The notes under the pieces were generated by a model that worked only from the letters and a program-made list of their open reading frames with translations, was not told the DNA's origin and ran no database searches. Shown piece after piece: positions 7,892 through 14,363 of a stretch of 19,515 nt of DNA. Where the stretch lies: positions 1 to 19,515 of the forward strand of contig CAYLIP010000047.1 in NCBI GenBank assembly GCA_964383855.1, written 5' to 3'. The stretch's first letter is position 1. Every line of letters starts with the position of its first letter. Source of the stretch: CAZHAC01 sp964383855. GTDB lineage: Bacteria > Chloroflexota > Dormibacteria > Dormibacterales > Dormibacteraceae. Both the position numbers and the translations under genes were made by a program.

Positions 7892-9076
7892 GCGGTCCGG
7901 CGATCGGGCGAAGGCTTTCTGCGCCGGTCCTTCACCCCCGCCGAGATCGAGTACTGCGGGGGCTCGGCGGAGCGCCTGGCGGGTCGCTGGGCCGCCAAGG
8001 AAGCGATCATCAAGTGCTTCGACGGCACCGGCATCTGCTTTCCCCGCCAGCGAATCGAGGTTCTGCCGGCGGCCTCCGGGGCTCCCCGGGTGCGCCTTCT
8101 GGGCGACGCCGGGCAGGCGGCCGTCCAGGTCAGCATCACCCACCAGGCCGGCGTCGCCATCGCCACCGCGGTGCTGGAGCTGGCCCAGGAGGGGCCGCTC
8201 GCCCTGGAGCCGCCACCGGAGGCGGTGAGCCTGCCGGCGCGGCCCGCGGACGGGCACAAGGGCACCTTCGGGACGGTCGGGGTGGTGGCCGGCTGCCGGG
8301 GCCTGACCGGTGCCGCCTATCTCTGCTCGACGGCGGCGGCGCGCGCCGGCGCCGGCATGGTGCGGCTGCTCGTCGCCGACGGCATCTACGCGATCCTGGC
8401 CGCCAAGTGCACGGAGGTGATGGCGACGCCGGTACCTGAGGCTGCTCCAGGGGCGATCGGCCACAACGCCACCGATGAAGTTCTCCGGCAGCTCAAGGGG
8501 ACCGCCGCGGTGCTGGTCGGCCCCGGCCTCGGCCGCCACAGGTCGACCTGGCGGCTGGTCGATGAGCTGCTCGGCCGCGTTCGCGCGCCCATGGTGGTGG
8601 ATGCCGACGGCCTGAACGCGCTCGCGGGCAACCGCCGGCGGCTCAAGCGGCTGGGCGAGGCGCGGGTGCTCACTCCCCACCCCGGCGAGATGTCGCGGCT
8701 GACCGGTCTCAGCGCCGCCGACGTCAACGCGGACCGGGAGGCGACCGCGGCTCGCTTCGCCGAGGAATGGCGGGCGGTGGTGGTCCTGAAGGGCGCCCAC
8801 ACCGTGGTGGCCGCCCCCGGAGGCCGGCTTTCGGTCGACCCGCACGCGGTGCCGGCGCTGGCCAGCGGGGGGACCGGAGATGTCCTGAGCGGCATCATCG
8901 CGGGGCTTCTCGCCCAGGGCGTCGAGCCCTTCGAGGCCGCCGTCACCGGGGTGTACGTGCATGCGGCCGGAGGCGCCAGGGTGGCAAGCCGGCTGGGCGA
9001 CTCCGGCCTGCTGGCGTCCGATCTCCTGATCGAGATCCCGCGCGTGATGAACGATCTGCGCAGGGGCGGACCGTGA
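7892..9076 (+). CDS. Fused holo-ACP synthase / ADP-dependent NAD(P)H-hydrate dehydratase (5' end in gap)
   Basis: Two enzymes appear in one frame of 394 visible residues. Residues 1 to about 95 are AcpS, which loads phosphopantetheine onto acyl carrier protein: FTPAEIEYCGG, RLAGRWAAKEAIIKCFDGTG with the metal-binding Glu of the KEA motif, and SITHQAGVAIATAV. The first 20-25 residues, with the other metal-binding Asp, lie in the gap. After a Pro/Ala linker (about 97-118), residues 119-394 are NnrD, which repairs hydrated NAD(P)H: GTVGVVAGCRGLTGAAY, VGPGLGR, VVDADGLNAL, LTPHPGEM and SGGTGDVLSGIIAGLLAQG near 324-342. No stop or start signal separates the domains. The YjeF-N epimerase usually joined to NnrD is absent. 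The stop overlaps the alr start. Confidence 0.9.
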   Translation, partial: AVRRSGEGFLRRSFTPAEIEYCGGSAERLAGRWAAKEAIIKCFDGTGICFPRQRIEVLPAASGAPRVRLLGDAGQAAVQVSITHQAGVAIATAVLELAQEGPLALEPPPEAVSLPARPADGHKGTFGTVGVVAGCRGLTGAAYLCSTAAARAGAGMVRLLVADGIYAILAAKCTEVMATPVPEAAPGAIGHNATDEVLRQLKGTAAVLVGPGLGRHRSTWRLVDELLGRVRAPMVVDADGLNALAGNRRRLKRLGEARVLTPHPGEMSRLTGLSAADVNADREATAARFAEEWRAVVVLKGAHTVVAAPGGRLSVDPHAVPALASGGTGDVLSGIIAGLLAQGVEPFEAAVTGVYVHAAGGARVASRLGDSGLLASDLLIEIPRVMNDLRRGGP

Positions 9077-10182
9077 GCTCGCGCTGGGCTGATATCGATC
9101 TCGGCGCGATCGGCCACAACCTGCGGCACGTCGCGCTCCTGCAGCCCTTCGGAACCCGGGTCATCGCGGTGGTCAAGGCCAACGCCTACGGTCATGGAGC
9201 GATCCCGGTGGCTCGGGCGGCGATCCGCGCCGGGGCCTTCGGGCTCGCGGTCTCCACGCTCGGCGAGGCGCGGGAGCTGCTCGAGGCGGGGGAGGGCGAG
9301 CTCGACCGCCTCCTCGTGCTCGGCGGCCTGACACCAGCCGATGCTCCGGAGGCGGCGGCCACCGGCTGCGCGGTGATGGTCCACCGAGCCGACGTGGCGG
9401 CCGCGCTGGACGCCGCCGCCAGGGCTGCGGGCCGTGTTCTCCCGGTGCATCTCAAGGTCGACACGGGGATGAGCCGGCTCGGCTGCGCGCCCTCCGAGGC
9501 GCTGGACCTGGCCCGCTTCATAGTCGGCGCCGGCGGCCTCCGGCTTGCCGGCATCTTCACGCACTTCGCCTCTTCCGACAGCGACGAGGCGATGACCAGG
9601 ACCCAGGCGCGGGCCTTCGAGTCGGTGGTGTCGACGCTGAGTGACGCGGGCATCGATCCCGGCCTCCGCCACGCCAGCAACTCCGGCGGAGCGCTTCGCC
9701 ATCCCGAGCTCGCGCTCGACGCTGTCCGCGTGGGAATCGCCATGTACGGCTATCACCCCGGCGGTGAGCGCCACGAGGGCCTCCGGCCGGCGCTCGCGCT
9801 GCGCGCCCTGGTGACCCACGTGAAGACGGTGGCGCCGGGGACCATGGTCGGCTACGGGGGGACCTGGCGCGCCGAGCGGGCGTCCTGCATAGCGACCGCC
9901 GGGATCGGCTACGCGGACGGCGTCATGCGGGCCCGCTCGAGCCGGGGTGAGGTGCTCGTGCGCGGCTCCCGAGCCCCCCTTGTCGGCCGCGTGAGCATGG
10001 ACGCGATCACCCTGGACGTGACCGGCATCGCGGGCGTCGAAGTCGGGGACGTCGTCACCGTGATCGGCGAGGACGGGGCCCAGCAGATCACCGCCGATGA
10101 GACGGCCGAGTGGTCGGGGACGATGTCCTACGAGATCCTGACCGCGATCGGCAGCCGGGTGGAGCGCCGCTACTCGGAATAG
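9073..10182 (+). CDS. alr: Alanine racemase
   Basis: The PLP enzyme interconverts L- and D-alanine, the latter for peptidoglycan. The 369-residue product opens with SSRWADIDLGAIGHNL and has the PLP-lysine motif VVKANAYGHG (Lys 35), VHLKVDTGMSRLG, FTHFASSD, ASNSGG, RVGIAMYG and the catalytic-tyrosine region GIGYADG, then GRVSMDAITLDVT. The GTG at 9073 overlaps the upstream stop (GTGA) and gives the standard alr N-terminus. The frame stays open far upstream but has no Alr homology there. Alr after acpS/nnrD is the actinobacterial order. Its 3' end overlaps a possible SigR-type promoter element at 10176. Confidence 0.97.
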   Translation: MSSRWADIDLGAIGHNLRHVALLQPFGTRVIAVVKANAYGHGAIPVARAAIRAGAFGLAVSTLGEARELLEAGEGELDRLLVLGGLTPADAPEAAATGCAVMVHRADVAAALDAAARAAGRVLPVHLKVDTGMSRLGCAPSEALDLARFIVGAGGLRLAGIFTHFASSDSDEAMTRTQARAFESVVSTLSDAGIDPGLRHASNSGGALRHPELALDAVRVGIAMYGYHPGGERHEGLRPALALRALVTHVKTVAPGTMVGYGGTWRAERASCIATAGIGYADGVMRARSSRGEVLVRGSRAPLVGRVSMDAITLDVTGIAGVEVGDVVTVIGEDGAQQITADETAEWSGTMSYEILTAIGSRVERRYSE

Positions 10183-10202
10183 GGGCTGGGGCGCGGGGGG
10201 TT
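10176..10202 (+). promoter_or_regulatory. Candidate SigR/SigH-type autoregulatory promoter (GGAAT-N19-GTT)
   Basis: GGAAT at 10176-10180 and GTT at 10200-10202 are separated by 19 bases, immediately upstream of the sigR-like gene. The consensus known for SigR of Streptomyces and SigH of mycobacteria is GGAAT or GGAAC, about 18 bases, then GTT. Those factors activate their own genes, so the location fits. GTT alone is a weak signal, so this is a candidate. Confidence 0.5.
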
Positions 10203-10219
10203 GGATCGGGCAGCGTGGC

Positions 10220-10225
10220 TACACT
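10220..10225 (+). promoter_or_regulatory. Candidate -10 element (TACACT) for sigR-like gene
   Basis: TACACT fits the TANNNT -10 pattern and ends 10 bases before the ATG at 10236. No Shine-Dalgarno sequence precedes that ATG. Transcription starting about 7 bases downstream would leave almost no leader. No good -35 is visible at 16-18 bases. Confidence 0.35.
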
Positions 10226-10235
10226 GGTCCTCGAG

Positions 10236-10805
10236 ATGCCCGAGACGAAGGCCGAGTCCGCCTTTGCGGAGGAGGCGTTGTCGCACCTGGACACGCTGTA
10301 CCGTGGCGCGCTGCGCCTGACGCGCGACCCGGACCGGGCGCAGGACCTGGTGCAGGACACCTACGTGCGCGCGCTTCGCTACCAGCACAGCTACCAGCGG
10401 GGCACGAACATGAAGGCGTGGCTCTTCGCGATCATGCGCAATCTCTTCTGGGACCGGTTCCGCGGCGGCCGGCCGGAGGACCTGAGCCTCGACGACGACA
10501 CCGGCGACTTCGCCCTCTACGAGCGGCTGAAGGACGAGACCGCCAAGCCCGAGGAGCAGGTGCTCGATCGCCTGGCGGCAAGCGAGGTCGTGGCCGCGGT
10601 GGAGAAGCTGCCCCCCCTACATCGCGAGGTCGTGCTGCTGGTCGACGTCGAGGGGTTCTCCTACAAGGACGCGGCCGAGGTCCTGGGCGTCCCCATCGGC
10701 ACCGTGATGTCGAGGCTTCACCGAGCCCGGCAGCAGCTGCAGAAGCAGCTCTACGACTACGCCGTGGAGTCCGGGATCGTGGCTGCCAGGGAGGCGACGG
10801 CGTGA
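10236..10805 (+). CDS. ECF RNA polymerase sigma factor, SigR/SigH (thiol-stress) type
   Basis: This 189-residue sigma-70 family factor has region 2 (HLDTLYRGALRLTRDPDRAQDLVQDTYVRA, then GTNMKAWLFAIMRNLFWDRFR) and region 4 (LPPLHREVVLLVDVEGFSYKDAAEVLGVPIGTVMSRLHRARQQL). Nothing lies between them but a linker, which is the ECF layout. The GTNxKAWL, DVEGFxYK and GTxMSRLHR blocks closely resemble Streptomyces SigR and mycobacterial SigH. The ATG at 10236 fits the usual N-terminus; an in-frame GTG at 10215 is an alternative. The next gene encodes a matching RsrA-like anti-sigma factor overlapping by 4 bases. The likely role is control of thiol-oxidative and heat stress genes. Confidence 0.93.
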   Translation: MPETKAESAFAEEALSHLDTLYRGALRLTRDPDRAQDLVQDTYVRALRYQHSYQRGTNMKAWLFAIMRNLFWDRFRGGRPEDLSLDDDTGDFALYERLKDETAKPEEQVLDRLAASEVVAAVEKLPPLHREVVLLVDVEGFSYKDAAEVLGVPIGTVMSRLHRARQQLQKQLYDYAVESGIVAAREATA

Positions 10806-11020
10806 ACTGCGAGGACTGCGTGGATCGCCTGGAGGCGTATGTCGACCGCGAGCTGAGCGAGTCGGAGGTTGCCCAGCTGCGACGGCACCTCGCGGAGTGC
10901 CCGCCCTGTGACGACCGCTACCGCTTCGAGGCCGGCCTGAGGCGATTGGTCCGGGTCTGCTGCGAGCAGGAGACGGCCCCCGTGGAGCTGCGTGAGAAGC
11001 TCCGGGAGATCCTCTTCTAA
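10802..11020 (+). CDS. RsrA-like zinc-binding redox anti-sigma factor
   Basis: The 72-residue protein begins VNCEDCVDRLEAYVDRELSE and carries the ZAS motif H29-x3-C33-x2-C36 (HLAECPPC) plus Cys 6. Near the end is a Cys-Cys pair (53-54) followed by an APVELREKLREIL segment. These positions match Streptomyces RsrA, which releases SigR when its zinc-site cysteines form a disulfide. A redox-sensing function is inferred from that match. At 72 residues it is shorter than typical RsrA (about 105). The GTG start overlaps the sigma-factor stop (GTGA at 10802-10805). Its stop lies only 6 bases from the stop of the convergent kinase gene. Confidence 0.9.
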   Translation: MNCEDCVDRLEAYVDRELSESEVAQLRRHLAECPPCDDRYRFEAGLRRLVRVCCEQETAPVELREKLREILF

Positions 11021-11026
11021 GGCCGC

Positions 11027-12790
11027 TCAGGCTTCGGTCGCGCGAACCGCAAAGACGCAGTCGCGGCCGCCGGTGACGCAGCCACACTCGATCTCCTGGA
11101 CGAGCCAGCGGTTGGCGAGGCCGATCCACCGGAGCAGCGTCTCCAGCTGGCCGACCACGGCATGGCAGGAGGGCTGCGGCTTGACCTTTCCGAACACGTA
11201 GGGATTCCCGTAGAGGGCGACCCAGAACTCGCCGTCGGCGAGCTGGCTCCAGGCCGCGCAGTGCTCGGCGCGGACCGCGTCCTGGCGGCGGCAGTAGGCG
11301 TCCAGGAGCGAGCGTACGCGGCGCTGGTGGCCGGGCGGCATCAGCCGCAGCCGGCGCCGCTGACCATGGAGGAGGGGGGTCCTCTCGATCTCGAGCTGCA
11401 TGGTGACGTTGCCCCAGCGCCGCTGCTGCTCGGCGCCCTGGGAGCCGAAGGTCACCTCGATGGCCTCGTTGAGCTGGGCAAGCTCATGCAGGGGGATCGT
11501 GAACCCTTCCCCGTCGGCGGGGTCATTCAGCAGGTAGGGCAGCCCCGAGGTGGCCACCAGGTCGGTCCAGCGCTCGCCGGCGATGTGGGTGGCGGCGTGG
11601 AAAGCGTTCGAGAAATGGGCGTCGAGGATCTCGTGGCCCGCCGGCTCGAGGAGGGGCAGGCCGCGGTCGGCGAGCATCTCGGTGGGCGCCTTCTCGGCCA
11701 GCTCCACCGGCCGGGGTGGCCGTGACGCGCCCGCAGGGGTGGGCGCGGGCGGCGTCGGGGTGACCGGGGGCCAGGCCGAGCCGGGAGCCGCCGCGGACCG
11801 CGCGAGCCACATCTCGGCGCCGGTCAGGCGGGCGTCCTCCGAGATGGGCGAGAGGGGCGGTACCGAGTGGGAGAGATCCCGCGCAGGGGACGCAGGGGGC
11901 GAGGGGGCCGCGACAGGCTCCGGCAAGGGCGCGGGGCCAGGGGGCAGCGTGGGCGGCGTCGGCACGTACGGGCGAAGAATCGCGGTCAGGCGCTGGACGA
12001 AAACCTGGGCGGAGCTGATTCGCTGGTCGGGATCCTTGGCCATGGCCGCCTCGAAGAGGGCGTCGAGCTCGGGCGGCAGACTCTCGTTGCGCTCGTGGAT
12101 GGAGGGGATGGGCGCCTGCACGGTCGCCGTGACCAGCGTCCGCCGGTCGCCCTTGTAGGGGCGGGTACCGCTCAGGAGCTCGAAGGCGATCACGGCCAGG
12201 GCATAGACGTCGGCGCGCTGGTCGACGGCGTCGCCCATCGCCTGCTCGGGCGCCATGTACCCGGGGGTGCCGAGCGCCAGTCCGGTCTGGGTCAGCGACT
12301 CCTGGTCGGTGGTCCGGGCCAGCCCGAAGTCGGCCAGCAGGACCCGGCCGTCGCGATGGATGAGGACGTTGGCGGGCTTCAGGTCGCGGTGGGTGACGCC
12401 CACGGCGTGAGCGTGATGGAGGGCATCGGCGATCTGGGTCAGGTACTCGATGGCGGTGTCCTGGTCGAGGCCGCCGCCGTCCATCCGGGTCTGGAGGGTC
12501 CCATCCTCGACCAGCGGCGAGACGATGTACGTCACGTCGCCGAAGCTGCCGAAGTCGTAGACCGGAATGATGTTCGGGTGATCGAGCTTGGCCAGCGTCC
12601 GGGCCTCGTTTGCGAAGCGCTGCAGGAACCCCGGCTCGTCGGCGAGCGCCCGGTTCAGGATCTTGAGGGCGACGTCGCGCCCGAGCATCGGCTGGTAGGC
12701 GCGATACACGTTCGCCATACCACCCTCGCCGACCTCGTCCCGGACCTCGTACTCGCCGATCCTGGTCCCGACGACCTGCTTGGTGATCAC
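11027..12790 (-). CDS. Soluble Ser/Thr protein kinase with C-terminal V4R-like domain
   Basis: The 587-residue product has a Hanks-type kinase domain at about 14-275: glycine loop VGEGGMANVYRA, catalytic Lys 43 (VALKIL), HRDLKPANV with Asp 136, DFG at 154-156 and GYMAPEQ. A Pro/Ala/Ser-rich linker (about 285-380) leads to a C-terminal domain of about 200 residues. That domain ends CHAVVGQLETLLRWI, then a VQEIECGCVTGGRDCVFAV tail. The E-x-x-C and G-x-x-x-C-x-F pattern is that of V4R (4-vinyl-reductase-like) small-molecule domains. No transmembrane helix is seen, unlike PknB-type kinases. GTG 12790 is chosen because AAGGGG lies 5 bases upstream; ATG 12841 lacks a ribosome site. The ligand and substrates are unknown. 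Confidence 0.9.
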   Translation of the reverse strand: MITKQVVGTRIGEYEVRDEVGEGGMANVYRAYQPMLGRDVALKILNRALADEPGFLQRFANEARTLAKLDHPNIIPVYDFGSFGDVTYIVSPLVEDGTLQTRMDGGGLDQDTAIEYLTQIADALHHAHAVGVTHRDLKPANVLIHRDGRVLLADFGLARTTDQESLTQTGLALGTPGYMAPEQAMGDAVDQRADVYALAVIAFELLSGTRPYKGDRRTLVTATVQAPIPSIHERNESLPPELDALFEAAMAKDPDQRISSAQVFVQRLTAILRPYVPTPPTLPPGPAPLPEPVAAPSPPASPARDLSHSVPPLSPISEDARLTGAEMWLARSAAAPGSAWPPVTPTPPAPTPAGASRPPRPVELAEKAPTEMLADRGLPLLEPAGHEILDAHFSNAFHAATHIAGERWTDLVATSGLPYLLNDPADGEGFTIPLHELAQLNEAIEVTFGSQGAEQQRRWGNVTMQLEIERTPLLHGQRRRLRLMPPGHQRRVRSLLDAYCRRQDAVRAEHCAAWSQLADGEFWVALYGNPYVFGKVKPQPSCHAVVGQLETLLRWIGLANRWLVQEIECGCVTGGRDCVFAVRATEA

Positions 12791-12850
12791 CTTGTCCCCT
12801 TGGGGCGATAAACGCGCAGAAAGGCCCGTTACTGCAGTCATGACGGCGAA

Positions 12851-13255
12851 TTGATCGCGGATAATTCCCGGGCTTTGGCCTTCATCCTCGGGACCCTGAC
12901 GGCGGTGCTCGGGCTGACCGCGCTGGCGGCCGTCGTGCGCACCCGCAGGAGGGTCCGCGCGCCGCTCTACGAGTCGCTCCGCGAGGAGCGGCGGCGGCAG
13001 GTGGAGGAGACGCGCGATCGCATCCGCGGCCTGCGGTCGCCGTCGTCCCCGCCGCTTGCGGCGGCCGCCAATCCGGCGCTCGGCACCGCTCTCAACCCGC
13101 CCGCGCCGCTGGCCTCGGATCCGCCCCGGCCGAGGTCCTCGATGGCCGCGCGTGAGGAACCGCTGGCACAGGCGGTCGCGGGCCACGCCGCCCTGCTGGC
13201 GGCGCTGGTCTCGATCCTGCTCGGCGTCTTCCTGCTCCTCGCCGGAACCCGCTGA
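12851..13255 (+). CDS. Small two-helix membrane protein, function unknown
   Basis: The 134-residue product has a hydrophobic N-terminal helix (about residues 8-29) and a very basic/acidic stretch (RTRRRVRAPLYESLREERRRQVEETRDR is the general character, residues 30-58). An Ala/Pro-rich loop follows, then a second hydrophobic helix at about 112-131 ending at the C-terminus. The loop between the two helices is probably cytoplasmic. I know no family for it. It is divergent from the kinase gene. The TTG at 12851 is the longest start. TTG 12875 is possible, because a GATAAT -10-like hexamer (12860-12865) ends 9 bases before it and no Shine-Dalgarno sequence is seen for either. Confidence 0.65.
   Translation: MIADNSRALAFILGTLTAVLGLTALAAVVRTRRRVRAPLYESLREERRRQVEETRDRIRGLRSPSSPPLAAAANPALGTALNPPAPLASDPPRPRSSMAAREEPLAQAVAGHAALLAALVSILLGVFLLLAGTR
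12860..12865 (+). promoter_or_regulatory. Candidate -10 element (GATAAT)
   Basis: GATAAT differs from TATAAT at one position and is conspicuous in this GC-rich DNA. It ends 9 bases before the in-frame TTG at 12875. If active, the transcript would begin almost at that codon. No good -35 hexamer is visible at 16-18 bases. Confidence 0.4.
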
Positions 13256-13303
13256 GGGGCCGAGGGCTCCATTCCAGGTCCCCTGCCCGCTCGACGGGGA
13301 GGT

Positions 13304-13322
13304 GGCTCGGCGCAGCCGAGCC
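13304..13322. terminator. Candidate bidirectional hairpin between convergent genes
   Basis: GGCTCGGC and GCCGAGCC form a perfect 8-bp stem around a GCA loop, in the 100-base gap between the stops of two convergent genes (13255 and 13356). No clear T-run follows on either strand, only a short GTTT about 11 bases later on the plus strand, so termination activity is uncertain. The rest of this gap shows nothing else. Confidence 0.45.
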
Positions 13323-13355
13323 GGAGGGGTCCCGTTTACCCAGGAGGGCCGTCCG

Positions 13356-14324
13356 CTACGCGCAGTCCGTGAAGTCCTGCGTGAACATCTCCTCGTACCC
13401 GACGGCCTTGTAGACGCCGATTCCCACGCAGCGGAAGTCTGCGTTCAGGATGTTCGCGCGGTGGTCCGGGCTGGCGAGCAGAGACTGTTCGGCCTGGTCC
13501 ACGTCGGGCGCGAAGGCGATGTTCTCGCCGGCCGTGCCGAAGTGCGTCTGGTGGTCGCGCATGCGGTCGAACGGGCTCTTGCCGTCGGGCGTCGTGTGGG
13601 AGAAATAGCGCCGCCTGTACATGTCCAGGCTGTGCTCCCGGGCCGCGGACTGGAGCACCGGGTCGAGCTGCAGAGCCGGGAGGTGGTGCTGCTCCCGAAC
13701 GTCGTTGAGCAGGACCAGCATCCGGTTCTCGGCGGGCACGTCGAGCGCAATGTCGAGCTGCTCGGGCAGCGAGAGGCGGTAGAACGCTTTGTCGCCCGCA
13801 TCGGGCGGCACCGCCGGGTTCACCGTCGCCTGCGTTTCGCGCTTGGCCGGCAGCAGCAGGCGCTGCAGGCGGGGCTGCAGGAAGCCGGAATCGTGCGTGA
13901 TCGCGGAGCCAAGTGTGGAGCTGAGCACGAGGGGGCGGTAGCCGCCGGGTAGGACGACCAGCGCGCTCAGCACCAGGGCCGCGATCGCGGCCGCCGTCCC
14001 CACCGCCGGGAGGGCGCCTGCGCGTCGCGTCAGCCGCGCGCGGCCGGCAAGCCAGCCCATCCGTCCCTGCAGCGACGGCTGGACGGCGCCATGGGTGGTC
14101 ACCACCAGAATCAGGAACACGCCAAAGCCGGCGAGCCCCAGGGGCACTCCAAGGAACCGGTGCAGGCCGCTGCTGATCGGCTCGAAAAGAAGGAATGCAA
14201 CGCCGAGTCCGAGCGCGAGGGCGGTGAGCTCGGTCGCGTAAGTTGGGAACCCGCGCCGGGCCCCATCCAGTGCGGCGATCACGCAGACGGCGATCACCGC
14301 ACCGTCGACGAGATTGAAATGCAA
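13356..14324 (-). CDS. CvpA-family membrane domain fused to an extracytoplasmic CAP/SCP domain
   Basis: The 322-residue product begins with four or so hydrophobic segments of the CvpA (colicin V production) type: FNLVDGAVIAVCVIAALDGARRGF, then helices at about 32-48, 60-80 and 107-130. A linker leads to a CAP domain from about residue 190. CAP signatures are VLLNDVREQHHLPALQLDPVL, AAREHSLDMYRRRYFSHTTPDG, GENIAFA, SPDHRANIL and GIGVYKAVGYEEMFTQDF; the two His and the Glu of the cavity are present. The CAP part should face outside. TTG 14324 gives the standard CvpA N-terminus and follows a TATACT hexamer by 9 bases. GTG 14351 would place that hexamer inside the gene. It diverges from thiE. Confidence 0.88.
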   Translation of the reverse strand: MHFNLVDGAVIAVCVIAALDGARRGFPTYATELTALALGLGVAFLLFEPISSGLHRFLGVPLGLAGFGVFLILVVTTHGAVQPSLQGRMGWLAGRARLTRRAGALPAVGTAAAIAALVLSALVVLPGGYRPLVLSSTLGSAITHDSGFLQPRLQRLLLPAKRETQATVNPAVPPDAGDKAFYRLSLPEQLDIALDVPAENRMLVLLNDVREQHHLPALQLDPVLQSAAREHSLDMYRRRYFSHTTPDGKSPFDRMRDHQTHFGTAGENIAFAPDVDQAEQSLLASPDHRANILNADFRCVGIGVYKAVGYEEMFTQDFTDCA

Positions 14325-14341
14325 GCGAGAGCGAGTATACG
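14314..14341 (+). promoter_or_regulatory. Candidate promoter of thiE operon
   Basis: A -35 hexamer TTGAAA (14314-14319) and a -10 hexamer TATACG (14336-14341) are separated by 16 bases. The -10 ends 10 bases before the TTG start of thiE, so the RNA would have virtually no leader. The -10 overlaps the -10 of the divergent gene through the palindrome GTATAC (14335-14340). Confidence 0.6.
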
Positions 14342-14363
14342 TTCGGTTCACTTGAGCACCCAA
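14334..14363 (-). promoter_or_regulatory. Candidate promoter of the CvpA-CAP gene
   Basis: On the minus strand, TTGGGT (14363 to 14358) and TATACT (14339 to 14334) are 18 bases apart. TATACT is one base from the -10 consensus. It ends 9 bases before TTG 14324. It shares the GTATAC core with the thiE promoter, so the two cannot both be occupied at once. Confidence 0.55.

Noticed and set aside
6091..8439. A single long frame running from glmS through the N run
   Set aside because: The N run has unknown length and the frame after it has no homology to GlmS; the true AcpS-NnrD frame differs.
8767..9072. Extension of the alr frame upstream to 8767
   Set aside because: It lies out of frame within NnrD and has no alanine racemase similarity; GTG 9073 gives the normal N-terminus.
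8386..9819. Long minus-strand open frame opposite nnrD and alr
   Set aside because: Shadow of two well-supported plus-strand enzymes with no recognisable domain.
11162..12811. Plus-strand open frames opposite the kinase
   Set aside because: Gly/Val/Leu-rich shadows of a gene with complete kinase motifs.
12791..13186. N-terminal extension of the kinase frame to 13186
   Set aside because: It is antisense to the small membrane protein gene, has no kinase homology, and GTG 12790 has a clear ribosome site.
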